Notes: generated by a model from the sequence alone, not told the origin. DNA of 63,431 nt from Serpula lacrymans var. lacrymans S7.9 (GCF_000218685.1 NW_006763298.1:2012681-2076111); one strand, 5' to 3'; positions 23,907 through 36,056 are shown, numbered from the stretch's first letter. Numbers and translations: made by a program.

Positions 23907-26100
23907 TTACGTGAATTGGCTTATCATTTGGTGCAGCATTTTCGAGTCCAAACCCGTTGACCGTGGCTCAATGTGGCATGCAAACGAGGCCGGACGACTT
24001 TCAAAACGTGACAGTGGGTGGTGAGTGTGGGGTGCACTAGCAGAATGATAAACGTCAAACTCACACCGTCAATCCGTATGTCCAGTGCGGTTCAACGTTG
24101 ATCTCTCGTCCTTGGTTATCTTTGGCTTTGGTGAACTTGAAGACTGCGAGAAGAGACACGATACTGGCCCAAACGCTTGCATCAGCTACATGCTTTCCGA
24201 CACACACGCGCCTGCCAAATCCGAATGCATAAGGAACTGTGTCGTCGTTGAGTTTGTTATCTGCCGAAAGGAATCTCTCCGGGATGAAGTCTGATGGGTT
24301 AGAATACTTGACTTCATTTCGTGACATTGTCCTTGAAAGCGTTCAGATACGTATTGAAGATACAATATACGGGAGATATGACACACCAAGCGTTCGCGAT
24401 TACCACCGCTCCTAACAAAAGACGTGAGAAACCTTTCAATAATGAGTAGGATAGAGGTATACCTCCTGGAATATGAAATCCTTCATAAATGTCGTCATTT
24501 ACAGCAGCGTGTGCAAGGCCTGATGCGAATGTACCATTAGCAGGGATTTCCAGGGCTCGATGAATAGTCAACCTAAGGGTACAACAGGACGCCATCTATG
24601 CGTCTCGCGGAGTACAGCCTCAACGTAAGGCAGAGAACTACGATCTTCAAAATTAGGTAACCTATGCTTGTCCACGACAGAGTCGATCTCTGCTTGGGCT
24701 CGTTCTTGGACTTTTGGGTAAAGCACCATCGCAAGGATGAAGTCGATGAGAGTCGTAGCCGTCTAGTTACACACGTTATNNNNNNNNNNNNNNNNNNNNN
24801 NNNNNNNNNNNNNNNNNNNNNNNNNNNNNNNNNNNNNNNNNNNNNNNNNNNNNNNNNNNNNNNNNNNNNNNNNNNNNNNNNNNNNNNNNNNNNNNNNNNN
24901 NNNNNNNNNNNNNNNNNNNNNNNNNNNNNNNNNNNNNNNNNNNNNNNNNNNNNNNNNNNNNNNNNNNNNNNNNNNNNNNNNNNNNNNNNNNNNNNNNNNG
25001 CTGGATTGGAGGCCTTTCGATATGTCAGGGGCAAATAATCAATTCGAGATTAATGAAGTGCGCGGACCATTTGACTTTTGTGTACTGAAATGGCTTTTCG
25101 ATCATCTCGTTCAACATTTCTGGAAATCCTCTCGCAACGCGTTTGATATTTAAACCAGGAAACCAAGAAGGGAGGTACAAAACTACGAAAAATTGGCGTT
25201 ATGGAATATTTGTGATCGAGTTTTGAGTAGGCTTACGAAAGGGCCAGGACGTCAGGATCGCGGAGGCTTCGGGAGTGAACGCCTTCATCGTTATGTCATT
25301 GACGTTCTCGACAAGGGAAACTAGGGGATCATCGCGACGCTCTGCCTCATACCCATATGTAATTGAAATTATAATAGAGGCGGCCATTCTGACAAAAGAA
25401 ATTGCGAGGGGTAATTCAACTGGTTAAATGTGTTCCTGTGGGTGACTCACGTCTCTGTGTGGCGCACAAAATCCTCGGGCGCTTCAAGCATGTCAACCAA
25501 GAGCTCATGGATTTTGCGCATCTGTAAAGGGCGGTAGGAAAGAGCCGCAGACGACCGTAAACTTTGATGATAAAATCGCCTGTGTTGTCTCCATGTATTT
25601 CCGTAGCGCATCAGCCCTGCACTATGGAGCGACCAGCCAAGTCTGTAGAATTCATTAGAGGGATGATTAACATACTACGAATTACACTGACAGCTCTGTT
25701 GTGAGGAGGGCAGGTCTATCTGAATAGTTGTATGATCTTTTTTCGAGAAGGTCTCTTGCTATTTGCTCAGAGTTGATAACGATGACGTGTTGTTGAAAAA
25801 GGCGGTAGTGTATGATTTCGCCTTCCGAGTCAACGAGAAAGTAAGCAGTCAGGTGTGGGAGAACAACAACATAACTAGAACGAGTGTACCGTAGGTCTTG
25901 CCCCATTTCTCATAGGTAATCCACGGTGCAGTAGAGTTGATTTCGAGTGCGTTACCCACGATAGGAAGCGATGAAGGGCCTGGAGGAAAAGACAACGAAT
26001 TCTTGCCTCCTCGTCTCCGGGCAAGATGCCTTGTAGACTCCAACAGCACAACAACCAAGAGAGCCAGAACAAGACAAGGTGTACTCAAACTTTCAAACAT
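23907..26100 (-). CDS. Cytochrome P450 monooxygenase, copy A (contains assembly gap)
   Basis: A microsomal E-class P450: N-terminal anchor LVLALLVVVLLES, then the proline-rich hinge FPPGPSSLPIVGN. The C-helix has NTWRQHRRF, K-helix ExxR is LRETHRW (about 24.59 kb), the PERF motif is SDFIPERF, and the heme loop is FGFGRRVCVGKHVA (about 24.2 kb, with Cys ligand). The last exon, reached through a GTGAGT...TAG intron at about 24.05 kb, gives SFACHIEPRSTGLDS and a TAA at 23907-23909. Introns are short and the frame reads through every part that is sequenced. A run of 220 N (24780-24999) removes part of the I-helix region. It is the segmental duplicate of copy B at 58.4-60.5 kb. Substrate unknown. 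Confidence 0.85.
24780..24999. other. Assembly gap (220 N)
   Basis: A run of 220 N lies inside P450 copy A. The matching part of copy B holds an exon (SSMVSDILNGIKDAPNY...), an intron and the AASETT I-helix start, so this is what should be expected in the gap. Confidence 0.99.
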
Positions 26101-27287
26101 GATTTAGGTGGTTGGAGGGATTTCGAGTTAACAGACATGAGTGTGTGTTATATGCACACCGTTACTATCAGGGTCAGATCAGCTGCACGTACCCTCAGGC
26201 TGGTTCATACTTCCCCATGATCTGATCCTTGTTTGACGGAATTTTTATGCGTGGTGCTATTGGAGACGGAGCTCCCAGCGATTTGGAGAGGGTGTGATGG
26301 ATTGTCACAACATTCTCCACAGAAAGCCTCAGATAGGCATTGAATGTACTGCCTTTTGCAGTAATAATAGCGTCAGCCAATGATAGAAAATACGCTATCA
26401 GGTGAGGATGTGCTAACTGTGACTCGTGCCTCTGATGACATTTAGCGGTCCCACTAAAGTGATTAGACTTGTGGCTTCGGAACTTGTACAGACAGTACAC
26501 TGTGGCTTGAAAGGTCCATATCAACTTATAGTTATTTTTACGAGTGAACAACGTTGGTGATAAACTGACCTCTATCACTTGGCTCCTTCACAAAACCAGG
26601 AAATTTCAAAGAATGATCAGGGTACTAGGAGAACCACGCATACACCTCACAAAGAAGACTTCTGAGTCTCGTTATCATATGCCACATTAGTATACGTTGC
26701 ACAACCAAAACCCTTCAAGTTGTCGGAGTGTATTGACAGACAAATACTATTATCGGTTAGGTCCTAGAGTTAATAACATACTATGTCACGAGTACTTTTA
26801 TCCGCTCCATTGTTTTTGGACCGAATAGGGGATCCCACGACAAGGACGGAATGTTCTAAGAAAGGGGCATATAGGCGGTGCGAGAAGACCTAGATTTCAC
26901 TTGACCTCGTCAGAATGATATCAACTGTATGTCGGAAAAATCCATTTTACCGGATCAGATCTTACAAATGTCTGTAGCGTTCCTGAACGATCTGATGGTC
27001 TGAGCTGTCGCAGACCAGAACCTGATCAGAATCGAAACAGAAAATGATCGGGCTGATCAGCTGAAATAAAAAAGTAAGAGACTCAGATTGTTTCTGGCCA
27101 GACACAATCTGAGTGTAAGAGAGTATGAGTGGGTCAAGATAGATGGAATCAGGAAGGCTCTGTTTGAAAGTTTGAGATTTGGATCAAGGTATTTACTATT
27201 AGTATCACAACACAATGGGATCCACACCCGTGTACAGTGATTCTGGACCTTCTGGGCATGCAACCAATCAGTATGCTTTCCAAGTAC
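26101..27287. other. P450 upstream region, mostly shared with copy B, then unannotated
   Basis: From 26101 to about 26925 the sequence is collinear with 60545-61360 and belongs to the segmental duplication; it probably holds the P450 promoter. No gene is supported. From about 26930 to 27287 no feature was recognised. Confidence 0.5.
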
Positions 27288-27359
27288 GCCTTGGTAGCTT
27301 AGTTGGTAAAGCACCAGACCATGAAAGCTGGAGTCCCAGGTTCAAGCCCTGGCCAATGC
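27288..27359 (+). repeat. tRNA-like sequence (SINE head or tRNA relic)
   Basis: An A-box (TAGCTTAGTTGG) and B-box (GGTTCAAGCCC) are correctly spaced. The acceptor arm pairs at 6 of 7 positions, and the D arm and T arm (CCAGG/CCTGG) pair fully. The anticodon arm does not form a proper 5-bp stem with a 7-nt loop, so it is not a working tRNA. It could be a Pol III-promoted SINE head. Confidence 0.55.
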
Positions 27360-27822
27360 ATGTTTTCTCATACTATAAAACAAATGTCATAATTTGTCAA
27401 TTAGAAACAGTGTAGTCATTAATTTCCAAAACGTAGGAACATATCATTGTCAACTAAGTCATTCAAATAAAATTGTCCTTCCTTCAAATTGAAAGCCCTG
27501 ATCATATGAGCCCCCCAAACTAAGTATTTAGCCATCACCAGCTCAAAGTCTTTGGCTTCAACATACAAACGAGCACCTGACCATCTAGTCCTCGGATTTC
27601 CATCTGATAGCCTGAACATCTTGACTAACGCAATGTCGAATGAAGAGCACTGGGTGAAACATCGACAGATGCTTTGGAGTCGAGCGGGAGTTGGCTCCGG
27701 AGTGTCTGTATTTACCAGAACACAGTCAAAGCGCGGTGTGACGTTTGCGTGACGCTAACGCCCCAAGTTCGAGCTTTTTTTAGCTATAACTGGTATAAGT
27801 CTAGTCATTTCAAGCTGCTGTA
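27360..27822. other. Unannotated flank of the KDZ element
   Basis: A minus-strand open stretch at 27419-27619 (FELVMAKYLVWGAHMIRAFN...) looks protein-like but was not recognised. Nothing else is supported. Confidence 0.3.
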
Positions 27823-28728
27823 CACCTATGTGACACCAAAAATCTTACTAATTAGTAAATGGGCTGTAGCGTGATCTCCTCACTAATTAGGCGGCTCAAT
27901 CCTAGCTGCAGCACTCAAGAGTAGACTGTAGGTTGACAATATAGTGCGTGGTCCTAACCCTAGCTGAGACTTAAGTAATTCCTTCTCACGTTTCGCTCGG
28001 ACCGTGTTCAGTGTCTCCATCGTTACCTATACATGTGTGCTCATCGTCGACAACGACAAGCACAACATTTCACTCAAAAACTGTCAAATTTTGACCATTT
28101 TTTTTCCTTGTCAGTTCGTAGTTTAATTGTATACTCTCCGTGCTATAGAACTACCATATAGAACTACCAAACAACGCTATGTGTTGACTGGTCTGTGCAC
28201 GTCTGCTGGCCGCTCCCTTAAATTCTAACTCCGACTTTCTTGCTAGCCCCGCCCCGGACCTACCCAAAAACTCCTCGCAAATATTCTCATGCCTTATCAT
28301 CCCCATCATTGTCGTCTCAACACCGTCTGCATAGTCCTCTTCTTGCTGTTTGCTGTGAACTCATCCTTACTCCGATCACATCAACATCTCAGTACCTCAA
28401 TCCTTGATTATTCAGAGCATTTATGAGCCGCAAGAAGTATTCTTTTCTCACCTCTTCTTATATCCATATGATGAGCTTGCGTGACAGTGGGCTGTGACAT
28501 GTTACTTGGTCGACCCTCACAAAAATTCATCAAGACCAAGTTGAATTTGAACACCGCCGTTGAGAGGAGCTCAAAAGTAAGTAAGCCTTTTATCCCCGGC
28601 TAGTCAGTGCATAGTTCAGCATATTCTAGGTAGAAATCAACCTTATCACAAAATGCTCTCAGAAATTGCGCAAAATATTGGTGTTCCTGCTGAGACACTC
28701 GAGGAGCATGGTATGTATGATTCGTATA
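27823..28728 (+). repeat. KDZ left terminal inverted repeat, carrying a copy of transposase exon 1
   Basis: This repeat has the same length (906 bp) as the right repeat and is nearly identical, with about ten mismatches counted by eye. Its inner end includes ATGCTCTCAGAAATTGCGCA and the following exon text (MLSEIAQNIGVPAETLEEHG) plus the first 16 nt or so of the next intron. On this side the exon points into the 3' end of the accessory gene. Confidence 0.9.
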
Positions 28729-28767
28729 TGACAAAGCATAAGTGCGAAGGTGAATAGTTGTCATGAT

Positions 28768-30197
28768 TCAAGTATCATGTGATGATTCACTATCTGACTG
28801 TACAGTTGCTGTGCTTGTTACCACAGTCTTGTTTTTACGAGTGGCTCTCCTGTCTCTGTAAACAACATCTCCATTTCTCTGCCTTTCTGCAGTATGTATC
28901 TTCCGAGCCTCCACCTCTTCGGTAGTCAGTTTTACCCACCTGCACTGTTGACTTTGCAGCGCTGAAACCAATTTTTTGACTTCCTTCCTACCACCTATCT
29001 TACTTGGATTACACATCTTTGGGAAAGGCCATCCCTTAAGTTTGACACCACATTTCTCTACAATTTTTCTCTCGTAGTTGTTATAATTCATTTGTACGGA
29101 TGATGCAATATGATCTTCATCAGCAATCAAATCTATATTCAATTAGCTGATGTAGTGATACAGATAAATGACCCACCAAGACCATCTTGGATAAGTCTTT
29201 GACACTGACTGATCAAGTTGTTGAGTGGTCGAGCATGGTTTGCTGTTGAGATGTTGTCTAGTAGTAATATCACAATTAGCCCACATCAACGACAATTATA
29301 AAGGGACAATACCTAATCCGCTGACAGTCCAAGCCTCAAGTTTCAGTGCTTAGCGGCACAGATCAAGATCCAATGCATGTTGGATAAACAATTCTGCTTT
29401 TTGGGTGAAAAACATCTTCGGTTCGGAAAACTGCTCAATACCACCCCAAACAGCAACATAAAAACCTTCAGTGCCGGTGCGCTTGCAGATAGATGTCCAC
29501 TAAAATATGCTATCAATGTAAAATAAAAATACTTTTTTGATGGTTGCTTACTTCGCGGTCCATAGCGGTGAAAGTTGCATTGACATCTTGCAGGATTGCC
29601 TTCGGATTTGTATGCTTGGCTTGTAGTTTTGCACTTTGTATATCAAGGATCTGTAGTTAAAGTTGTTGTTGTTCTGCAGTGGTTAGCTTCTTGTATTGTT
29701 TTAATAGGCTTCTGTTTTTTGCAATGAAATCAGTAAGTCGATAATGATCTCCATGCTCACGACCTTGTAATAATATCAATAGTAATGAGTTAGTTGGATT
29801 GTGAGAAGTATACTTACCGTTGTTTGCAGCATGTAGCTGTTGTCGGATAAATGCATTCCATACATTGGGACAACGATGCTGTCTTGTGATTTGACTGCCT
29901 GTGTATAACTGTGAATTTGTCCACTTTAATGACCTAGTAGTTTATGGTGAGTTTTTGTATGGTTTTAAAAGTAGTAAACAATATGTACCGTCCATGCTTT
30001 TGAGCAATTTCATTGGCTTCTTGCTCGTATCCCTCCTGGGCAGTGACTATATCATTTGTTAGCTCTACAAAACGTTCACGGTGATGTTTTTTTTGTGCAT
30101 CAGTGAGCTTTGGTTTATGCCGTTGTATACGAGGCGCTGTAGTGGGAGCCATACAAACAGAAGATATATTTGCTAACCATTCAATTTGTAGTGTACA
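28768..30197 (-). pseudogene. KDZ-associated hypothetical protein, 3' part (cut by gypsy insertion)
   Basis: Minus-strand exons read PKLTDAQKKHHRERFVELT, WNAFIRQQLHAAN, DVNATFTAMDRE, RTGTEGFYVAVWGG and the end MNYNNYERKIVEKCGVKLKG followed by NIGGRKEVKKL-type text (here KIGGRKEVKKLVSALQ), stopping at 28768. Multicopy Agaricomycete proteins of this kind are typical neighbours of KDZ transposases. In-frame stops (for example after LDLDLCR near 29.35 kb) suggest decay. Its upstream part is presumably beyond the gypsy element, from 36447. Function unknown. Confidence 0.55.
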
Positions 30198-30587
30198 TGT
30201 TACGATAACACAATTTCCGGACATCTCCTTTCCTTTTTATTCTCCGCTTTAACTTTATACTTTAAGTGCCACGCGGCATTTCCCTTTCTCGCGCCGTGTT
30301 GCCTTTCTTTTACTTTTAGACTTAACTCTCTCACGCAGTGGAGCTGGCCATACGGGCTAGGCCCTATGACATCATCAGCCACTGCCTTCATCAACTGTAT
30401 AGTACACATGTACAAACAAACCTGTAGTAGTATATATACCCCAATAGATCCAGGAGACTCCTCAGCGAGTCCTCCTGTTGTATACCAACTAACTCACTGC
30501 AGCCCAAGGGGTACCCACTCCCCATCTTCCACTACCTTTATAGTGTGTTCCTGTGTGCGCCAGAGTAACTAACTCTTGGTTGTTACA
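30198..30587 (+). repeat. Gypsy 5' LTR
   Basis: Runs TGTTACGATAACAC to TTGGTTGTTACA. It contains a TATA box (TATATATA, 30431-30438), and transcription would be expected to start about 30 nt later, near 30464. Confidence 0.95.
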
Positions 30588-30589
30588 TT

Positions 30590-30599
30590 AGGACTTGCT
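30590..30599 (+). promoter_or_regulatory. Probable self-priming primer-binding site
   Basis: AGGACTTGCT, two bases after the LTR, is complementary (with one G-U pair) to AGCGAGTCCT at 30464-30473 in the LTR. That lies about 30 nt downstream of the TATA box, at the expected 5' end of the transcript. No tRNA-type TGG start is present. Tf1/sushi chromoviruses use such self-priming. Confidence 0.65.
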
Positions 30600-31111
30600 C
30601 TTTCTACTCTCTCGCACGTGTGTGCAGAAGTCCCATCATTTGGGCACCCGGACTCCAGGGTGAAGGAAATTGGTTAGCGGTTAGGAATATCCCACATAGC
30701 AGATAGGTGCGCTCCTAGCAACGGCCTTGTAGTGCTTTGGGAGAAGAACCCAAAACCTTTGATACGCGGCCCCCAGCGTTAAGGGGAGTACCTTAGCTCA
30801 GCAGTCGGTGTGGAACCACTGTTGATTAGATTTAAAATACAAACTTTCACTTTTGAATACCTCTGACCAGGCCGGGCACTTGCCTCCGCCAGTCTGGAGA
30901 AGGGTTGACAGCTTAACAAGCGGACCACCCCCTGACAACCGTTCGGACCAGGGTTTATTACGTTTACATTTTTATATACTTTTTCAAATACTATAGTGTG
31001 GGTAGTCGGAGATTGAGATCCGATACTCAGCTGGGAAGAGGTTGATCCGCAGATAGCAAGCGGGGACCCCCAGTTACCTATTTTTACGTTACCCAAAGAG
31101 AACAAGTCGAC

Positions 31112-32173
31112 ATGTCGTCGCAAGATATGAATGCGCTACTGCACGCAATGCGTGTGCAGATAGCGGAATTAACCTCGCAGCTCGCCGAGATACAGGCCAA
31201 CCCCCCTGTAGCAACCCCCTCGGTAGAGAAAAAGTTTAACAAGAAAGTCGAATTCGTCGCTGACCCTGGCGCCTTCGAAGGAGACCGAGCGTGATTTGCC
31301 GAATGGTGGATCAAGCTCCAGATTTGGGTCAAGGCGAACTGGGACGCTTTCGCCGACGATTTTGAGGTAGCCACTGCGGTGCTATCTCGCCTAAAAGGAC
31401 CTGTGGCGGGTCAATACGCCCAAGTAAGACTCCAGGAATGCTACACCGCGGGTGTGTGGCCTACCTGGGACGATCTCAAGAAAGAGATTGAAAAATATTT
31501 CAAACCGCAAGCTGAGCGAGACTGGGCGCGTCAGCAAATCCGTTCCTTCAAACAAGGAAACATGAGGACGGATGATTATGTCACCCGGTTCCTGGCCCTC
31601 TCCATCCAAGGAGGGTTAGGTAACGAACACGCAGTAGAACTGCTGGAACGCAATGTGAACCCTCGCATTGCAGAGCAGATCTACCTGCAGGATACAAGAA
31701 GTGACGACCTGGCTCTAGCAGCCGAGGAAGTCCGACGAGTCGGTAGGGCCATGGAGCTCTACGCTATGCACCAAGGTGGCGGGTCCACCAAACAAACCAC
31801 CACACCCCAGAGGCGCCCTGGGTCATCAAACCAACATCATAATCACTCTCACGGGTTCAAGCCGTTCGGGCTGCAGCCAGGACAGGGTGCTCCTATGGAT
31901 ATCGGCGCGGTCCAAGGCGGACAAATGCGCAGATTCAAGGGCAACTGTTACAACTGCGGCCAAGAGGGACACATGTCCTGAGACTGTAGAAACGGGGCGC
32001 AGGCTGCCCAACAAAAAAATAATCAAGGGCGACAAGCGCGCCAACTAGAAATCGAAAAGCCGGACAATCGGCTCAACTCTTTGGCCGGTCGTTCTTACGA
32101 CGAAATCCGGGCCTTCTTCTATGACCAACAGGTCAACAAAATGAAGGCTCAGGGAAAAGAATTCGGGGCTTAG
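31112..32173 (+). pseudogene. Gypsy Gag with two in-frame TGA codons
   Basis: A Gag nucleocapsid precursor of about 350 residues. It begins MSSQDMNALLHAMRVQIAEL and has a retrotransposon-gag core (YFKPQAERDWARQQIRSFKQ) and a CCHC knuckle CYNCGQEGHMS-stop-DC. TGA codons lie at about 31292-31294 (before FAEWW, where Trp would be expected) and at 31980-31982 inside the knuckle, where Arg is expected. Each is one G-to-A or C-to-T change from sense. The frame ends at TAG 32171-32173, just after the GGGAAAA heptamer. Confidence 0.85.
32152..32158 (+). promoter_or_regulatory. -1 ribosomal frameshift heptamer GGGAAAA at the gag-pol junction
   Basis: In the gag frame the codons are CAG GGA AAA. A -1 slip gives GGG AAA and enters the pol frame (AAA AGA ATT CGG...), which stays open into protease. 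The site is 13 nt upstream of the gag stop. Pol has no convincing ATG of its own near here. Confidence 0.65.
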
Positions 32174-35100
32174 GTCACTTGGGTACCTTAGCTCCTGGTA
32201 AAAATGAAGTAAACCACAACAAAGTGGCCCCTGCTCCGGGGTGTTGCACGAGCAATAACGGAATGACGGGGATGGCTCCCCAATTTGTAAATAAGTTTTT
32301 AAATTTGTTATCAGAAGTATGTACTTGTATGAAGAAATGTAACTGTAATATTTATGATACTACCGCTGCACCAGCGTCTCCCTTGGAGCGTGGCCCCGGC
32401 GAGACAAACACTAGGGTGCTTGATTCTGGTAAAACAAAAATAGAAAAACATGTGTCATTCAAAATTTCTTCTTCTTCTTCTTCTTCTTCTTCGGAGCCAC
32501 CCTTTCCCGAAATCCCAAGGCGTGTGTTGATGCGCACGTATTTATTCCAAAAGGAGATCCGTTTAGACGTTGGCGTGGAAAACCTTGCCAGGGGCAAAGT
32601 ACACTCAACGAGCGCACTGCTTGATTCAGGCGCTAACGGGATCTTCATAGATCAGGTCTGGGCAGAGCGAATTGGACTCCCCCTTGTAAAATTAGAAACG
32701 TCTATTCCCGTCTATAACATTGACGGTACGCTTAACGCAGGTGGCTGTATTACACACAAATGTTCTTTTGTGGTCGAATACCAAGGACACAGAGAACGAG
32801 TCACTGCCGAGACTACCCAACTAGGGAAGATTAATTTAATCTTAGGCTGGACCTGGCTATTTAAACACAATCCTGAGATCAACTGGCAGACAGGGGTTGT
32901 CACATTGTCACGTTGTCCCCAGGAATGTGTAAACTTGGGTAAACCAAATCATGTCCGTCACAATGAGCGTCTCGAAAAGTTAAACGCTAGTCACGTTTAC
33001 GAGCTCAGATCTTTAGAAAAGATCGACGATAACGATGATGAGGTAAAACCTGAGGAAGAGATTAAGAGGCTGGTACCTCCCGAGTACCACAACTTCTGGA
33101 AAGTCTTTTCAAAACACAAATCAGAGCGCTTCCCAGAGGCTAAGCCTTGGGACCATGCTATAGATTTGAAAGACACCTTCAAACCAAGGAAGGGACACAT
33201 GATACCGCTCTCTGCTCCCAAAAGAGACGAGGTATCTAGTTTCATAGACGAACAACTTAGGAAGGGTTACATCAGACCTTCCAAAAGTCCTATGACGTCC
33301 CCGGTGTTCTTCATTCCTAAAAAGGATGGTAAAAAGCGAATGATTATGGACTATCGTTACGTGAATGAGCACACAGTTAAAAATGCGTATCCGCTGCCTT
33401 TGATTAGTCAGCTGGTGGACAAATTGGCTGGCGCCAAAATCCTGACAAAGATGGATCTCAGATGGGGGTACAACAATGTACGAATCAAAGAGGAAGATGC
33501 TTGGAAGGCCGCATTCACGTGCCACCGAGGATCTTTCGAACCCCTTGTTATGTTCTTTGGGTTGACCAATTCACCGGCGACCTTCCAGAGCATGATGAAC
33601 GAGATCTTTGCGGATATGGAAAACTGTGTCGTCATTTACATTGACGATTTATTAATATTTACAAAGTCGGACGATGAGGCTGAGCATGACAGGATCGTGC
33701 AAGAAGTCCTTCGACGCTTACAGGAACGGGACCTATTCGTTAAACCCGAAAAATGTAATTTTAAAGTAAAGGAAGTAGACTTCCTCGGTATGATCATAGG
33801 CCAGAACGGAATCAGGATGAACCCTGAGAAAGTTCAAGCTATTTTGGAATGGCCAGAACCTACTCGCGTCAAAGGAGTTAGGGCTTTCCTAGGCTTAGGT
33901 AATTTCTACCGAAGGTTTATTGAAAACTTTGCAAAAATCACGAGACCGTTGAACGATCTCACCAAAAAGGACCTTGTTTGGCAGTGGGGCGCCAAAGAAC
34001 AGGAAGCTTTTGATAAACTTAAACAGGCATTTACAACAGCACCCATATTGGCATTCCCTGAATTAGACGAAGAGTTCCGGCTAGAAACCGACTCTTCTGA
34101 CTTCGCCACTGGGGCTGTTCTATCAATCAAATGCCCTGATGATCTTTGGAGGCCTTGTGCCTATTTATCACATAGTTTGTCGCCTACAGAGCGCAACTAT
34201 CAAATATACGACAAAGAGATGCTGGCCATCATTAGAGCTTTAGAGCACTGGCACTACTTAGAAGGTGCTAGGCACCAATTCGAAATTTGGACCGATCATA
34301 AGAACCTAGAGTACTTCATGACGGCCCGAGACCTGAACCGGAGACAAGCCCGCTACGCGGTGTACTTGTCAAGGTTCAATTATAAATTAATTCATAAGCC
34401 AGGAAGCTCAATGGGGAAAGCGGATGCTTTATCTAGAAGAGAGGATCATGCCAACGGCATTGAAGATGACAACAAAGGTGTCACCCTGATAGATCAATCA
34501 AGGGTTGCCAATGTTAGAATCGGGCAAGATTCTGCTCTCCTAGAAGTCTTCAGGAAAGACATCTCCCCAGAGGAAAAGGCACGCCTTGACGGCAATGAAA
34601 ACTATTTATGGAAAGACGGGCTCTTTTATTTCAAAAACAAAATCTATGTGCCTGAGTCCGCAAGGATCAAGGCAATAGATAGACATCATGACACTCCAGT
34701 GGCTGGGCACCCTGGATGGCAACGTACGATGGAGTTGATCTCCAGAAACTACATGTGGCCGGGCATGGTCAAAGACATACAGGAATACGTAAAATCCTGT
34801 CTGAGATGCGCCATGGCCAAGAATTCCCATCAACCGCCGGCGGGTAAACTCATGCCGAACCCGATACCAGCTGGCCCCTGGCAGGATATATTGGTGGACT
34901 TCACGACGGATCTGCCCGAGTCAAACGGGTACGATTCAGTAATGGTGGTAGTAGACCGCTTCTCCAAAGAAGTGGTATTCATACCCACCAACAAAACCAT
35001 CACCGCCGCCGGTACGGCAGACCTATTTAAAGATTTTGTATGGTCAATCCATGGGTTACCAGAAACAGTAATCTCCGATAGAGGACCGCAATTCGCTAGC

Positions 35101-36045
35101 GAGTTTACGAAAGAATTGTGCCGGATGCTGGGCATCAAACCTAAATTATCCACGGCGTTCCATCCGCAAACCGATGGACAAACGGAGAGACTCAACCAGG
35201 AGTTGAAACAGTATCTCCAGATATTTATTAACGACAGACAGACAGATTGGGCCAAGTGGCTAAAGATAGCCCAGTTCTCTTATAATATTAAACAGTCGTC
35301 GGCTACAGGAAAGGCACCATTCGAGGTTACTAGATCGTACCTCCCCAGAATGGGTGTAGAACCTGGCAAAAGCAAAAACGAGGCTGCTGGGAACATGGCA
35401 AAAGACATGAAGTCTGTCTTGGACGAAACGCGCAAAGCGCTATTTAAAACTGCGGAGCAGATGAAAGACAGGGCAGAGCGTAGACGCTCTAAGGCCCCTG
35501 ATTACAAGGTCGGTGACCTGGTCTGGCTAGACACCGACCACCTGAAATTAAAAGACCGGCAGTCTAGAAAACTGACCGAAAAGTGGATTGGCCCTTACCG
35601 GATTAAGGAAGTCAAACCTAATGCGGTGGAGCTGGAACTCCCAAAACGAATGAGGGTGGTACCCACGGTTAACATTAGCCGTGTGAAACCCTACAAAGGA
35701 CCGCTGCCGGGACAGCGTGTAGACCGGCCCAGTCCGGTGGTAGTCACCCAGGAAGGTGAAGAAGAGTTCGAAGTCGAACGGGTGGTAGATGCACGCTTGA
35801 AGCGTGGAAAATTAGAGTTCCTGGTCCTATGGAAAGGCTATGGAGACGAGGACAGAACGTGGGAACCAGAATCCCATCTGGAAAACTCCCACGACGCTGT
35901 TCGCAAATTTTATTCTAGGAATCCCTCAGCTCCCAGGAAGCTTAGAGGCATGGATTCAAACCTTTTTAATTCCCTCTTTCAACCTATGCCCGAAAATTTT
36001 ACCACTACCTCCGGAATTTGGTCTCGCCTGGAAGTCGAGCCTTAG
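32159..36045 (+). CDS. Gypsy Pol polyprotein (PR-RT-RNaseH-INT-chromodomain)
   Basis: One open frame of about 1290 codons. Aspartic protease STSALLDSGANGIFI; reverse transcriptase with MDYRYVN, TKMDLRWGYNNVRI and catalytic VVIYIDDLLIF; RNase H LETDSSDFATGAVLS, YDKEMLAI and TDHKNLEYF; integrase HHCC zinc finger (HHDTPVAGHPGW...CLRCAMAK), then DDE residues in ILVDFTTDLPES, VISDRGPQF and HPQTDGQTERLNQEL; C-terminal chromodomain FEVERVVDARLKRGKLEF then LVLWKGYGDEDRTWEPESHL. This places it among chromoviruses. Stop at 36043-36045. It appears intact. Expression probably needs the -1 shift from gag. Confidence 0.95.
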
Positions 36046-36056
36046 AAGGGGGGTAG

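Noticed and set aside
14008..26100. Classical secondary-metabolite gene cluster
   Set aside because: No polyketide synthase, NRPS or terpene synthase is present, only tailoring and transport genes.
27288..27359. Functional tRNA gene
   Set aside because: Boxes A and B and three arms are present, but the anticodon arm cannot form a normal 5-bp stem and 7-nt loop.
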